Assembly: GCF_002798305.1 (NCBI RefSeq)
Contig: NZ_PCGR01000003.1
Location: 1 to 64,000 of the forward strand
Source of the DNA: Chryseomicrobium excrementi
GTDB taxonomy: Bacteria > Bacillota > Bacilli > Bacillales_A > Planococcaceae
Direction: 5' to 3'
DNA: 64,000 nucleotides
In this document: positions 47,055-56,830 of the stretch, piece by piece
How the letters are laid out: the number at the start of each line of letters is the position of its first letter
How positions within the stretch are numbered: the first letter of the stretch is position 1
The notes under the pieces: model-generated
Told to the model about the DNA's origin: nothing
Databases searched by the model: none
Seen by the model: only the letters and a program-made list of their open reading frames with translations
Translations under genes and position numbers: made by a program

Positions 47055-48185
47055 ATGGATTATTTTAAATCGCATTTACCCGAAATGTTGGAGAAGCTTG
47101 CCGAGCTTGTAAACATCGATAGCGGGTCCCGATATAAGGCGGGTGTCGATGAAGTAGGGAAGCGACTTGCTAAAGAATATAGAGAATTGGGCTTTCAGGT
47201 AGACGTCCATGAAAATAAAAAGCTTGGAAATAACTTAGTGATTCGACATCCGGAAGCGACCGAGCCGAAAGTGTTGCTGATTGCTCACATGGATACGGTG
47301 TTTCCAGAAGGAACGGCAAAGGAGCGTCCGTTTAAAATAAAAGGGAAACACGCATACGGCCCAGGAGTTGCAGACATGAAAGCCAGCTTGATTAATCTGG
47401 TGTATGCGATGAAGTACTTAAAAGAAGTGACACCGGAAACGCTCAACAATGTGGTGATCATTCTAAACGCAGACGAAGAGATTGGGTCTCGCACGTCTCG
47501 CAAGTTGATAGAAAAATGGGCTAAGGTCGTAGATTATGCCCTTGTGATGGAACCTGCTAGGAAAGACGGTTCTATCGTCTCTTCTCGTCGCGGAGGAGGA
47601 CGCTACATTTTTAAAGTGAAAGGGAAGTCAGCGCACTCTGGAGTCGCACCTAAAGAAGGGATCAGCGCTATTGAAGAGCTGGCTCATAAGATTACGAAGC
47701 TTCATAAACTATCCGATCATGACAAAGGCATTTCTGTGAGCGTGGGAAGAATTGAAGGCGGCAAGTCGATCAATATCATCCCCGATTCCGCAGTCGGCTA
47801 TGTCGATATTCGTGTCCGCAACAAGCAGCAGGGACTTGAGCTTACAAAGCAGATCGAGAAGATTGCTTCGGTACCTGATGTGGAAGGTACGAGCATTGAT
47901 TTAGAAGGCGGCATCAATCGCCCGCCGATGGAATTTAATGAAAAGAATCAGAAACTACTTGGAATCATCCGTACTGTGGGCGAAAGACACGGCATCAAAG
48001 TCAAAGATACTCATACAGGTGGCGGTTCGGACGCCTCGTTCCCATCGTATTTAGGCGTGGCGACGATAGACGGTATGGGGCCAATCGGTGATAAGATGCA
48101 CAACGAAGGCGAAAATATTTTGATTGAGTCGATTCCAAAGCGCGCGCTGCTACTGGCGGAGACGATTCGGGAATTATCGAGTTAA
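47055..48185 (+). CDS. M20 family metallopeptidase (carboxypeptidase G2-like)
   Basis: 376-aa cocatalytic zinc peptidase. The metal and catalytic motifs are AHMDTVFPEG (near 77), GPGVADMKASL, NADEEIGSRTS with the general-base Glu, MEPARKDG and a C-terminal GGGSDASFPS. A dimerisation domain is inserted in the middle. No signal peptide, so probably cytoplasmic. ATG 47055 has AGGGGA 8 nt upstream; the ATG at 47049 is too close to it. Confidence 0.92.
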   Translation: MDYFKSHLPEMLEKLAELVNIDSGSRYKAGVDEVGKRLAKEYRELGFQVDVHENKKLGNNLVIRHPEATEPKVLLIAHMDTVFPEGTAKERPFKIKGKHAYGPGVADMKASLINLVYAMKYLKEVTPETLNNVVIILNADEEIGSRTSRKLIEKWAKVVDYALVMEPARKDGSIVSSRRGGGRYIFKVKGKSAHSGVAPKEGISAIEELAHKITKLHKLSDHDKGISVSVGRIEGGKSINIIPDSAVGYVDIRVRNKQQGLELTKQIEKIASVPDVEGTSIDLEGGINRPPMEFNEKNQKLLGIIRTVGERHGIKVKDTHTGGGSDASFPSYLGVATIDGMGPIGDKMHNEGENILIESIPKRALLLAETIRELSS

Positions 48186-48263
48186 GTCCTTGTAAAAGAA
48201 CCATTTCGAAGGCCCATGCATACATTTAGAGAACGCTAATAAATGTATGCAAAGGAGTACGAG

Positions 48264-48866
48264 ATGATTAGTGAGTTTGCTCAAGGGGGTTGGAATCCCT
48301 CCAGGGTCGTAGTATTAGCATGTGGAGACGTGACCGGGGAACGATTCCGGACACGGTCTACTTTAACTGGCGTCACGACACCAAAAAGTCCTTTTGTTCA
48401 ACACATCACCCTGCACATTCAGGACGGGAGATCTGGCAGAGTGACGCGCATCCCGCTTCAGGAAAATGCAGGGTACAATCCTACGATTTTCTTAGGGGAT
48501 TTTACAGGAGATGGCGTCGATGACATCATCATCGATATCTCTACAAGAGATCCTGAGTATTTAAATGACATTTACTATAAGAATGGCAAACTGAAGAGTC
48601 CGATCACGGGATTTGTTAACCCACTCAGTGGCCTTTATCCAGTCGATTTTGATTCCGATAACCAGTTTGAACTGCTTGCTTATCAGAAGATTGCAGGGAA
48701 ATACAATGCGGATTCGTTAGGCTATATATTGAACACACTCGCTTGGTGGGAAAATCGATTCGTATTGAGAGTCAGTTTGTCGCGACTTAGGGGAGCTCGA
48801 ATCCGAATTAAAGAGATGCACATTTTAAGAAAAGTCAGCGATTTCATGAATTTTCACAAATCCTAA
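48264..48866 (+). CDS. FG-GAP/VCBS-like protein, apparently decaying
   Basis: 200-aa protein with calcium-loop-like repeats: ACGDVTGE near the start, FLGDFTGDGVDDIIIDI in the middle and GLYPVDFDSDNQFELLAYQ near the end. Similar Bacillales proteins are longer and, from memory, read GDVTGDGxxPDxV where this one reads GDVTGERFRTRS. The missing words GTIPDTVYF occur in another frame over 48338-48364, so two compensating indels are likely. The join at IIIDISTRDPEYLND also looks like an internal deletion. AAGGAG lies 6 nt before the ATG. Possibly a functional remnant, probably a degrading gene. Confidence 0.6.
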   Translation: MISEFAQGGWNPSRVVVLACGDVTGERFRTRSTLTGVTTPKSPFVQHITLHIQDGRSGRVTRIPLQENAGYNPTIFLGDFTGDGVDDIIIDISTRDPEYLNDIYYKNGKLKSPITGFVNPLSGLYPVDFDSDNQFELLAYQKIAGKYNADSLGYILNTLAWWENRFVLRVSLSRLRGARIRIKEMHILRKVSDFMNFHKS

Positions 48867-48890
48867 GCATTTAGGATTTGTGTTTTTTTT
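48855..48890 (+). terminator. terminator overlapping the stop codon of the FG-GAP-like gene
   Basis: Perfect 12-bp stem CACAAATCCTAA/TTAGGATTTGTG with loop GCAT, followed by eight T. The stop TAA forms the top of the stem. Confidence 0.9.
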
Positions 48891-48960
48891 ATTTTATTCT
48901 TGAACTTTGTGGCTAGGAACATAAGAGAATAGTTGGATTGCAAATGATAAAAGAGTTTGC

Positions 48961-49019
48961 TTGAATCCTTCGGAAAACGAAAATATAGGGCAACATTCCG
49001 ATGTAAAATTCAAAATATT
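48961..49019 (+). promoter_or_regulatory. candidate dpp operon promoter with CodY-like box
   Basis: -35 TTGAAT (48961-48966), 17-nt spacer, -10-like TATAGG (48984-48989). A sequence AAAATTCAAAATATT (49005-49019) matches the CodY box at 11 of 15 positions, just after the predicted start of transcription. CodY controls dpp in Bacillus subtilis, but this match is weak. Confidence 0.35.
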
Positions 49020-49084
49020 CTGCTAAAGTGGTGACAGAAGGAAGAAATACTACATACAACTAGAAAATTTACCAGGAGGACCCA

Positions 49085-49909
49085 ATGAAATACTTCATTT
49101 CAGTCGACATGGAAGGCATCACAGGACTACCGGATCACACATTTGTCGATTCTTCCAAACATAACTACGAACGGGCACGGCGCATCATGACCGATGAAGC
49201 CAACGCCATTATTGAAGGTCTCCTCAAAGCGAAGGCCACCTCGATTTTAGTGAACGACAGCCATTCCAAAATGAACAATCTCCTAGTTGAAGAATTGAAC
49301 CCAGCAGCGGAGCTGATCACGGGTGCGGTAAAACCGTATTCAATGGTACAGTCTCTGGATGCCTCATACGACGGAGCCATCTTTGCCGGATATCACGCGC
49401 GTGCAGGAATGCCGGGTGTGATGAGCCATACGATGATCTTTGGTGTGCGCACGATGTATATCGATGACGTGGAAATCGGGGAACTCGGTTTCAATGCCTA
49501 TGTCGCCGGTCACTTTGGCGTTCCTGTCATTATGGTAGCTGGAGACGACGGAGCATGTCGAGAAGCGGAAGCGCTGATTCCGAATGTGACGACAGTCGCC
49601 GTGAAAAAATCGATTACTCGTCAAGCCGTCCAAACTTTGGTGCCGTCGATGGCACAAGAGCTACTCAGAGAACAAGTCCAAAAAGCGGTTGCGAATAAAG
49701 ACAAGGTGCAGCCACTGGTGCCGCCTAAAAATCCGACGCTTCGCATAGAATTTGCTAACTACGGGCAAGCCGAATGGGCAGCACTTATGCCAGGGTGCGA
49801 AATCATTGAAGGAACGACCATTGTGAAATTCGAAGCAAAAGATATATTAGAAGCCTATCGTGCCATGCTCGTGATGGTGGAACTGGCGATGCAGACAACA
49901 TTTTGTTAA
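49085..49909 (+). CDS. dppA: D-aminopeptidase DppA
   Basis: M55 zinc D-aminopeptidase that removes D-amino acids such as D-Ala from peptides. Every known active-site residue sits at the Bacillus subtilis number: Asp8 and Glu10 (SVDMEG), His60 (NDSHSKM), His104 (GYHARAG), His115 (MSHT) and Glu133 (EIGELG). 274 aa, a self-compartmentalising decamer in the family. CAGGAGG precedes the ATG. First gene of a nine-gene dpp-ykf operon. Confidence 0.96.
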   Translation: MKYFISVDMEGITGLPDHTFVDSSKHNYERARRIMTDEANAIIEGLLKAKATSILVNDSHSKMNNLLVEELNPAAELITGAVKPYSMVQSLDASYDGAIFAGYHARAGMPGVMSHTMIFGVRTMYIDDVEIGELGFNAYVAGHFGVPVIMVAGDDGACREAEALIPNVTTVAVKKSITRQAVQTLVPSMAQELLREQVQKAVANKDKVQPLVPPKNPTLRIEFANYGQAEWAALMPGCEIIEGTTIVKFEAKDILEAYRAMLVMVELAMQTTFC

Positions 49910-49921
49910 AGGGGGAAGCTT

Positions 49922-50857
49922 ATGCTCAAGTACACATTGAAACGCTTCGTCATGATGATTGCCACGATTTTGATCATTGCGACGCTGACGTTTGTTTTAA
50001 TGCACTCCATCCCGGGCTCTCCGTTTAATGAAGAACGGACGACAAATGAGGCCATCCAAGAGAACTTGGAACGCTTTTACAAGCTCGACCAACCACTGCC
50101 GGTGCAGTACGCATATTATTTAAAATCGATTGTGACGTTTGATTTTGGACCGTCCATCAAAAAGCCGAACGAGTCGGTCAATGAACTGCTCGCGAGGGGG
50201 TTCCCGATCTCCTTCGAACTGGGGATGACGACCATCTTGGTCGCTGTGATCTCAGGGATTTTACTTGGCACGTTTGCAGCACTACGACATAATGGCGTGA
50301 TTGATTACGCGGCGATGACGTTTGCGGTATTTGGCATCTCGATTCCAAACTTCGTGCTAGCTACGCTACTCATTCAGAAGCTTGCCGTTGACTGGAACAT
50401 CTTGCCGCCGGCTACCTGGTCGAGTCCGCTCCATATGATTTTGCCCGTCGCCGCACTCGCCACGGGTCCGATGGCCATCATCGCACGTCTAACACGGTCC
50501 TCGATGCTCGAAGTATTGACACAGGATTACATCAAGATGGCGCGGGCGAAAGGGTTGAGTCCTTTCCGCATCATTGCAAGGCATGCACTGCGTAACGCGT
50601 TGATGCCAGTCGTCACCATTATGGGGACGATGCTTGCAGGAATTTTAACAGGGACATTCGTCATCGAGAAAATCTTTGCGATTCCGGGGATGGGAAAATA
50701 CTTCGTGGAAAGCATCAACAACCGCGATTACCCGGTCATCATGGGAACAACGGTATTTTACAGTTCCTTCTTAGTATTTATGTTGTTCCTGGTCGATATC
50801 GTCTATGGCTTCCTGGACCCACGAATCAAACTACATAAGAAAGAAGGTGAGGCGTAA
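49922..50857 (+). CDS. dppB: dipeptide ABC transporter permease DppB
   Basis: 311-aa inner-membrane permease with about six helices. MLKYTLKRFVMMIATILIIA is the first, and the EAA-loop EVLTQDYIKMARAKGLSPFRII contacts the ATPases. BPD-transport fold. 12 nt after dppA; its stop codon overlaps the dppC start by 1 nt. Confidence 0.95.
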   Translation: MLKYTLKRFVMMIATILIIATLTFVLMHSIPGSPFNEERTTNEAIQENLERFYKLDQPLPVQYAYYLKSIVTFDFGPSIKKPNESVNELLARGFPISFELGMTTILVAVISGILLGTFAALRHNGVIDYAAMTFAVFGISIPNFVLATLLIQKLAVDWNILPPATWSSPLHMILPVAALATGPMAIIARLTRSSMLEVLTQDYIKMARAKGLSPFRIIARHALRNALMPVVTIMGTMLAGILTGTFVIEKIFAIPGMGKYFVESINNRDYPVIMGTTVFYSSFLVFMLFLVDIVYGFLDPRIKLHKKEGEA

Positions 50858-51807
50858 TGACGAACCTTCGGGAAGCAGCACTACCGCAACAGACCATTCC
50901 AGATGAGTGGTTTCAAAAGAAGAACAAAGATTTAGAGAAAGCGGAAGAAGTCGTCCGCCCGTCCCTTTCGTATTGGAAAGATGCGTGGCGCCGCCTTCAG
51001 AAAAACAAACTCGCTATGACGGGCTTGATTTTCTTAGCCTTACTAGCCTTATTCGCAATTTTTGCACCGATTTTGTCGCCCTATTCGGTGACGCAAGTAG
51101 ATTACCCGAATCAAAACCAGCCGCCGTCTGCTTCGCATTGGTTTGGAACGGACGACGCCGGACGAGACGTGTTTACACGAACTTGGTACGGAGCCCGGAT
51201 TTCTCTTTTTGTTGGTTTGATGGCCGCATTGATTGATTTCTTCATAGGAATCATCTACGGAGGCTTTAGTGGTTACAAAGGTGGTAGAACGGATTCATTT
51301 ATGATGCGCATCATCGAAGTGCTTTACGGTCTGCCACACTTACTAGTCGTTATCTTATTGATGGTTGTGATGGGAGCGAGTTTGACGACCATCATTGTCG
51401 CCTTGACCGTGACCGGTTGGGTAGGGATGGCTCGAATTGTTAGGGGGCAGGTCCTGCAGATCAAAAACTATGAATTCGTGACGGCATCGAAATCATTCGG
51501 TGCGAGCACGCCACGAATCATTCGCAAGAACTTACTACCGAATACGATGGGACCGATCATCGTACAGATGACATTGACAGTACCAAGTGCCATCTTCGCA
51601 GAAGCGTTCCTTAGTTTCTTAGGACTCGGGATTTCCGCACCGTATGCGAGCTGGGGTGTGATGGCAAGTGACGCGTTGCCGGTCATCTTGTCCGGAGACT
51701 GGTGGCGCCTGTTCTTCCCGGCGTTCTTTATCTCCGTGACGATGTTTGCATTTAATGTACTAGGTGACGGGCTGCAAGATGCACTGGATCCGAAGCTGAG
51801 GGGGTGA
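50857..51807 (+). CDS. dppC: dipeptide ABC transporter permease DppC
   Basis: 316-aa permease partner of DppB. A cytoplasmic N-terminus of about 55 residues (OppC_N) precedes TGLIFLALLALFAIFAPIL; the EAA-loop is NYEFVTASKSFGASTPRIIRKN. AAGGTGAGG precedes the ATG. dppD follows with a tiny overlap. Confidence 0.95.
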   Translation: MTNLREAALPQQTIPDEWFQKKNKDLEKAEEVVRPSLSYWKDAWRRLQKNKLAMTGLIFLALLALFAIFAPILSPYSVTQVDYPNQNQPPSASHWFGTDDAGRDVFTRTWYGARISLFVGLMAALIDFFIGIIYGGFSGYKGGRTDSFMMRIIEVLYGLPHLLVVILLMVVMGASLTTIIVALTVTGWVGMARIVRGQVLQIKNYEFVTASKSFGASTPRIIRKNLLPNTMGPIIVQMTLTVPSAIFAEAFLSFLGLGISAPYASWGVMASDALPVILSGDWWRLFFPAFFISVTMFAFNVLGDGLQDALDPKLRG

Positions 51808-51812
51808 CAACG

Positions 51813-52934
51813 ATGAACAATGAACAACAGCTTGCGGCAGTAAAAGAAATGGAGCGCGAGAAGCAGCTAGATGCCGAGCGATCCGAGCAAGAATTAGTAA
51901 ACGTAAAGCAAACGGTACAGAAACACCGAAAAGTCGTATCGACTGAGAAAGTCCTCGAAGTAGAAAACCTGCACGTGTCCTTCACGACGTTTGGAGGAAC
52001 CGTACAAGCGGTGCGAGGAGTCTCGTTCGACCTGTATAAAGGCGAGACACTTGCCATCGTTGGCGAGTCAGGATGCGGCAAGTCCGTGACGTCAAACGCC
52101 ATTATGGGTTTGATTCCGCAGCCACCAGGGCGTATCTCGGACGGGAAAGTCCAGTTCAAAGGACGCGAGCTGACGACGCTGACGAAAAAAGAACTGCGTA
52201 AGATTCAGGGAGTCGATATCTCGATGATTTTCCAGGACCCGATGACCGCTCTCAACCCGACGCTCACTATCGGGGAGCAATTGATGGAAGGGGTACGCAC
52301 CCACTTCAAGGTCTCGAAGTCTGAGGCGAAAGAAAAGGCACTTGCGATGCTGAATTTGGTCGGGATTCCAAATCCAGCGGAACGCTTGAAGCAGTATCCG
52401 CACCAATTCTCTGGAGGGATGCGCCAGCGTATCGTCATTGCCATCGCGCTGATCTGTGAACCGGAACTACTGATTGCAGATGAGCCGACGACAGCACTCG
52501 ATGTGACCATCCAAGCACAGATTTTGGAACTGTTTGAAGAGATTCAAGCGAAGACGGGCGTCTCGATTGTGCTGATCACACATGACCTCGGTGTCGTCGC
52601 CAAGATTGCCGACCGCATCGCCGTCATGTATGCAGGAAAGATCATTGAGATTGGGGACAAGCGGGAAATCTTCTACACGCCGCAGCACCCGTACACACAA
52701 GGGTTACTGAACTCGGTACCGCGTCTCGATCTTTTGGAAGAAGAGCTCCAACCTATTGATGGCACACCGCCGGACCTGTTCGCACCGCCAAAAGGCTGTC
52801 CGTTCACGGCACGCTGCCCGTTTGCGATGACAGTATGTGAGCATGTCCATCCGGCCACAACGACTTTGACGAAGACACACGCAGTGGATTGCTGGCTGCA
52901 AGACGAACGAGCCAAACAGCTTTGGGAAGCATAA
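51813..52934 (+). CDS. dppD: dipeptide ABC transporter ATPase DppD
   Basis: 373-aa ABC ATPase. Walker A is GESGCGKS, the signature FSGGMRQRI, Walker B LLIADEPT, followed by the oligopeptide-transporter C-terminal domain with the cysteine cluster CPFTARCPFAMTVC. The N-terminus has an unusual charged coiled-coil-like stretch of about 45 residues (EMEREKQLDAERSEQEL) before the ABC domain. ATG 51813 follows GGGGGTG; a GTG at 51804 is also in frame. Confidence 0.94.
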   Translation: MNNEQQLAAVKEMEREKQLDAERSEQELVNVKQTVQKHRKVVSTEKVLEVENLHVSFTTFGGTVQAVRGVSFDLYKGETLAIVGESGCGKSVTSNAIMGLIPQPPGRISDGKVQFKGRELTTLTKKELRKIQGVDISMIFQDPMTALNPTLTIGEQLMEGVRTHFKVSKSEAKEKALAMLNLVGIPNPAERLKQYPHQFSGGMRQRIVIAIALICEPELLIADEPTTALDVTIQAQILELFEEIQAKTGVSIVLITHDLGVVAKIADRIAVMYAGKIIEIGDKREIFYTPQHPYTQGLLNSVPRLDLLEEELQPIDGTPPDLFAPPKGCPFTARCPFAMTVCEHVHPATTTLTKTHAVDCWLQDERAKQLWEA

Positions 52935-53002
52935 CGTACTAAGGGGATGAAAGCACAGCCGTGCATTCACATAAAAAAAGAGGACAAGGGGGATTTTATA
53001 CG

Positions 53003-54640
53003 ATGAAGAAATGGTTAGTACTACTGTTCACAGCTTTCGTAGCTATAATGCTTGCTGCATGTACTGCGAACGATGATGCAGGAAAAGACACAACAGAAAA
53101 AGACCCGGCTGGCGGAGAAGAGACCGCAGCAGAAAAAGTATTGTACTTGAACAACGGTTCTGAGCCGACGACGTTTGATCCATCTGTTGGGTTTGACGCG
53201 GTATCTTGGAACGCACTGAACAATTTGATGGAAGGTTTGACGCGCTTAGGTGAAGATGACCTGCCTCACGAAGCTACAGCAGAGACAATCGATGTTTCTG
53301 AAGACGGCTTAACGTATACGTTTACTATCCGTGAAGATGCGAAATGGTCAAACGGTGACCCTGTCACAGCAGGTGACTTCGTTTACGGCTGGACTCGTAT
53401 GTTAGATCCAAACACAGCATCACCAGCAGCATTCCTTGGCTACTTTATTGAAGGCGCAGAAGCATTCAATACGGGCGAAGGGACTGCAGAAGACGTAGCG
53501 ATCAAAGCAGTCGATGAAAAGACATTCGAAGTGAAATTAACAGCTCCAACAGATGCGTTCTTGAACATCATAACGAACCCAAGCTTCTTCCCAGTCAATG
53601 AAAAAGTGGCTACGGAAAATGACAAGTGGTTTGCAGACGCGGAATCATTCGTAGGGAACGGACCATTCAAGCTGGCTTCATGGGAACATGATGCAAAAAT
53701 GGTCTTTGAGAAAAATGAAAACTACTGGGATGCAGAGACTGTAAAACTCGATAAAGTCGAGTGGGCAATGGTCAATGACTCCAACACTGAGTACCAAATG
53801 TACGAATCAAATGAGCTAGACGTGTCAGCTGTACCAGCTGAACTTGCAGAAGAATTGATGACAAGCGATGAAGTAACAAATGAAGATCAGGCAGGGACGT
53901 ACTTCTACCGTTTCAACACGACTATGGAACCGTTCACGAATGAGAAAGTACGTAAAGCCTTTGCGATGGCTGTAAACCAACAAGAAATCGTGGAGTTCGT
54001 TACGAAGAATGGTGAAAAACCAGCACACGGTTTCGTATCTTATGGATTTACTGGTCCAAGTGGTGGCGACTTCCGTGAAGAAGTGGGCGACCTCGTCATG
54101 ACGAACGCAGAAAAAGCGAAGACATTGTTAGAAGAAGGCATGAAAGAAGAAGGCTGGTCAACACTTCCTGAAGTGACATTGACGTATTCAACTTCTGATA
54201 CGCACCAAAAGATTGCAGAAGCTCTACAAGCACAGTTTAAAGATGCACTAGGCGTCGATACGAAGCTTCAAAACGTAGAAGCAAGCGTGTTTGCATCAGA
54301 GCAGAAAGAACTGAAGTACCAATTGTCTCGTTCTTCGTTCTTGCATGACTACGCAGATCCAGTGAATGCAATCGAGAGCTTTATCACAGGTTCCTCTATG
54401 AACCGTACAGGCTGGTCGAACGAAGAATTCGATAAGCTGATTGCGGATGCGAAACAAGAAACAGACGCAGAAGCGCGCTGGGAAATGCTGAAACAAGCAG
54501 AACAAATCTTGTTTGACGAAGCTCCGATCTTCCCGATTCACTTCTACAACCAAGTAAGCTTAGAAAAACCATCTGTTTCAGGAATCGTGCGTCACCCGGT
54601 TGGGTACCTCGAGTTGAAATGGGCAGATAAAAACGAATAG
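53003..54640 (+). CDS. dppE: dipeptide-binding lipoprotein DppE
   Basis: 545-aa family 5 solute-binding lipoprotein, the extracellular receptor of the Dpp transporter. Signal peptide with lipobox IMLAAC, an acidic linker, then WNALNNLMEGLTRLG and the family signature around SNGDPVTAGDFVYGW. The ATG at 53003 follows AAGGGGGA; the upstream in-frame start lacks a signal sequence. About 70 nt from dppD. Confidence 0.95.
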   Translation: MKKWLVLLFTAFVAIMLAACTANDDAGKDTTEKDPAGGEETAAEKVLYLNNGSEPTTFDPSVGFDAVSWNALNNLMEGLTRLGEDDLPHEATAETIDVSEDGLTYTFTIREDAKWSNGDPVTAGDFVYGWTRMLDPNTASPAAFLGYFIEGAEAFNTGEGTAEDVAIKAVDEKTFEVKLTAPTDAFLNIITNPSFFPVNEKVATENDKWFADAESFVGNGPFKLASWEHDAKMVFEKNENYWDAETVKLDKVEWAMVNDSNTEYQMYESNELDVSAVPAELAEELMTSDEVTNEDQAGTYFYRFNTTMEPFTNEKVRKAFAMAVNQQEIVEFVTKNGEKPAHGFVSYGFTGPSGGDFREEVGDLVMTNAEKAKTLLEEGMKEEGWSTLPEVTLTYSTSDTHQKIAEALQAQFKDALGVDTKLQNVEASVFASEQKELKYQLSRSSFLHDYADPVNAIESFITGSSMNRTGWSNEEFDKLIADAKQETDAEARWEMLKQAEQILFDEAPIFPIHFYNQVSLEKPSVSGIVRHPVGYLELKWADKNE

Positions 54641-54735
54641 AGGTGTGCGCCACACGAGTGGCGCCCCTTCTGTTTTTCTTAGAGAAAAGGATGTATCCTT
54701 TTCTGTCAGAAGGCCAGAACTAGGAGGAAGACAAC

Positions 54736-55659
54736 ATGAGAATGCGTCCAAACAGGTTGCAACAAGGAGATACCGTAGCGGTCATCGCACCGTCAAGTCC
54801 GCCGAACTTAGAGAATCTTAAACGAGCGCTCCCGTTTCTTGATGAGCTCGGACTGAAGGTCAAGATGGGGAAACACGTCGAGAACGTTTATGGTTATCTC
54901 GCAGGAACAGATGACGAACGCCTTGAAGATCTGCATGACGCCTTGCGTGACCCAGAAGTCAAAGGCATCATCTGTGCGGGAGGCGGGTTTGGAGCCGCGC
55001 GTTACGCTGAACGAATCGATGCAGAATTGATGAAAGACAATCCAAAAGTCCTTTGGGGCTACAGCGATATCACGATTTTACATACCGTCTTCGGCAAGTT
55101 CGCGGACGTCGTCACATTCCACGGACCGATGCTTGCATCAGACGTAGGAACCGACAACTTCCAAGAGCTGTCGCGCAACCAGTTCTATCAGTTGTTCGAA
55201 CCAAAAGAGCTGCACTATACAGAAGACATTGCTCCTCTGAACGTCTATCACGGTGGCGTTGCTGAAGGGATGATCGTCGGGGGCAATTTGTCGCTCCTCG
55301 TGAACTCGTTAGGGACGGAGTACGAGATCGATACAAAAGGAAAGCTGTTGTTCATTGAAGACATCGATGAAGAACCGTACCGAGTGGACGGCTTGCTGAA
55401 CCAACTGCGCCAGGCAGGGAAACTCGATGACGCAGCAGGGATTGTGGTCGGAGACTTCGCAAAAGCAGAACCGAAGAAGCGCAAGACGTCTCTGACGCTC
55501 GATCAAGTCCTTGAACAGTATGTTGGCCGTTTAGAGAAGCCCGTTGTCAGTGGCTTCAAGATTGGCCACTGTGAGCCGCACTTTGCGATTCCGTTAGGGG
55601 TCGAAGCAAAGCTCGATGCAGATGCTAAAACATTAACACTCCAACCGGGAGTCCAGTAA
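54736..55659 (+). CDS. ykfA: LD-carboxypeptidase YkfA (S66 family)
   Basis: 307-aa serine peptidase of family S66 that cleaves the L-Lys/DAP-to-D-Ala bond of murein peptides. The nucleophile is Ser110 in LWGYSDIT. The conserved GGGFGAARYAERID precedes it, and the later acid and base residues lie around LLFIEDIDEEPYRVD and GHCEPHFAIPLG. TAGGAGGAAG before the ATG. Joined to dppE by a 95-nt gap that shows no strong terminator. Confidence 0.94.
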   Translation: MRMRPNRLQQGDTVAVIAPSSPPNLENLKRALPFLDELGLKVKMGKHVENVYGYLAGTDDERLEDLHDALRDPEVKGIICAGGGFGAARYAERIDAELMKDNPKVLWGYSDITILHTVFGKFADVVTFHGPMLASDVGTDNFQELSRNQFYQLFEPKELHYTEDIAPLNVYHGGVAEGMIVGGNLSLLVNSLGTEYEIDTKGKLLFIEDIDEEPYRVDGLLNQLRQAGKLDDAAGIVVGDFAKAEPKKRKTSLTLDQVLEQYVGRLEKPVVSGFKIGHCEPHFAIPLGVEAKLDADAKTLTLQPGVQ

Positions 55660-55675
55660 GGAAGGAGTTTGACCG

Positions 55676-56830
55676 TTGCTGATTCATTCGATTGAAACGC
55701 AGGTGGCCGCTGTGCCGCTCATCAAACCATTTAAAACGGCCCTCCGCACGGTCACAGTAGCGGAAACCGTCATCGTGAAAATCACGACTCGAGACGGAGC
55801 AGTCGGCTGGGGAGAAGCCCCTCCGACACACGTCATCACAGGTGACTCGCTTGCGAGCATCCTGTTTGCGATTAACTCAGTGTTTACACCTCAACTTATC
55901 GGAGAAGACCTGCGGCATGCGGAACGCATCTTTAGTAAGCTGCACCGGTCACTCGTAGGCAATTCGAGTGCGAAGGCAGCCGTCGATATGGCTCTTCATG
56001 ACTTGCTTGGTCAGCTCGTTAATCAACCCCTCGTCGAACTACTCGGCGGCTACCGGAGTGAGATCGAGACCGACTTTACGGTCAGCGTTAACGGACCGGA
56101 AGAGATGGCAGAAGACGCGAAGCGCTATATCGAAAATGGCTTCAATGTACTGAAAGTCAAAGTTGGCATCGACGAAATTCAAAAAGACATCGAGCGCATC
56201 CGAGCGATTCGACAGGTCGTAGATCCATCCGTCTTGATTCGTTTAGATGCAAACCAGGGATGGTCACCGCGAGAAGCTGTCCGCGCTATCCGCACGATGG
56301 AAGACAAAGGACTCGATATCGAGCTAATTGAACAACCAGTCAAAGCACACGACATCGACGGCTTGAAGTACGTCACGGATCACGTAGATACACCCATCAT
56401 GGCGGACGAAAGTATCTTTTCACCACATGATGCCTTACGCGTCTTGCAGCTCCGTGCAGCGGACCTGATCAACATAAAACTGATGAAGGCAGGCGGCATC
56501 TATCAAGCGAAGAAAATCAACACACTCGCAGAGAGCTTCGGCGTACCCTGCATGGTCGGCAGCATGATTGAGACCAAACTTGGCATCACCGCGGCTTCTC
56601 ATTTTGCAGCGAGCCAGCCGAACATCACGCGATTCGATTTCGATGCGTCTTTGATGTTATCTGAGGACATTGTAAAGGGCGGCATCATATACCAAGGAAG
56701 AACGATTCGGTTCTCCGACGCGTCAGGACTTGGTGTGACAGATGTACGAACGAATGAAGAACGGGGGAATGACTATGACAACGAATTGGGTATGCGCGGT
56801 CTCCGTAGCAACCGTGTGGACGTCACCTGA
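55676..56830 (+). CDS. ykfB: L-Ala-D/L-Glu epimerase YkfB
   Basis: Enolase-superfamily epimerase converting L-Ala-D-Glu from murein into L-Ala-L-Glu. The KxK catalytic motif is LKVKVG near 160, metal ligands are RLDANQG and IEQP and MADES, and the second catalytic lysine is in INIKLMKAGG. 384 aa, some 20 longer than Bacillus subtilis because the C-terminus runs on into ykfC. TTG start 55676 with AAGGAG 8 nt upstream. Confidence 0.94.
   Translation: MLIHSIETQVAAVPLIKPFKTALRTVTVAETVIVKITTRDGAVGWGEAPPTHVITGDSLASILFAINSVFTPQLIGEDLRHAERIFSKLHRSLVGNSSAKAAVDMALHDLLGQLVNQPLVELLGGYRSEIETDFTVSVNGPEEMAEDAKRYIENGFNVLKVKVGIDEIQKDIERIRAIRQVVDPSVLIRLDANQGWSPREAVRAIRTMEDKGLDIELIEQPVKAHDIDGLKYVTDHVDTPIMADESIFSPHDALRVLQLRAADLINIKLMKAGGIYQAKKINTLAESFGVPCMVGSMIETKLGITAASHFAASQPNITRFDFDASLMLSEDIVKGGIIYQGRTIRFSDASGLGVTDVRTNEERGNDYDNELGMRGLRSNRVDVT

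Noticed and set aside
41109-48900. intact SCC or phage island
   Set aside because: No integrase, recombinase, transposase or second attachment copy; only small orphan genes.
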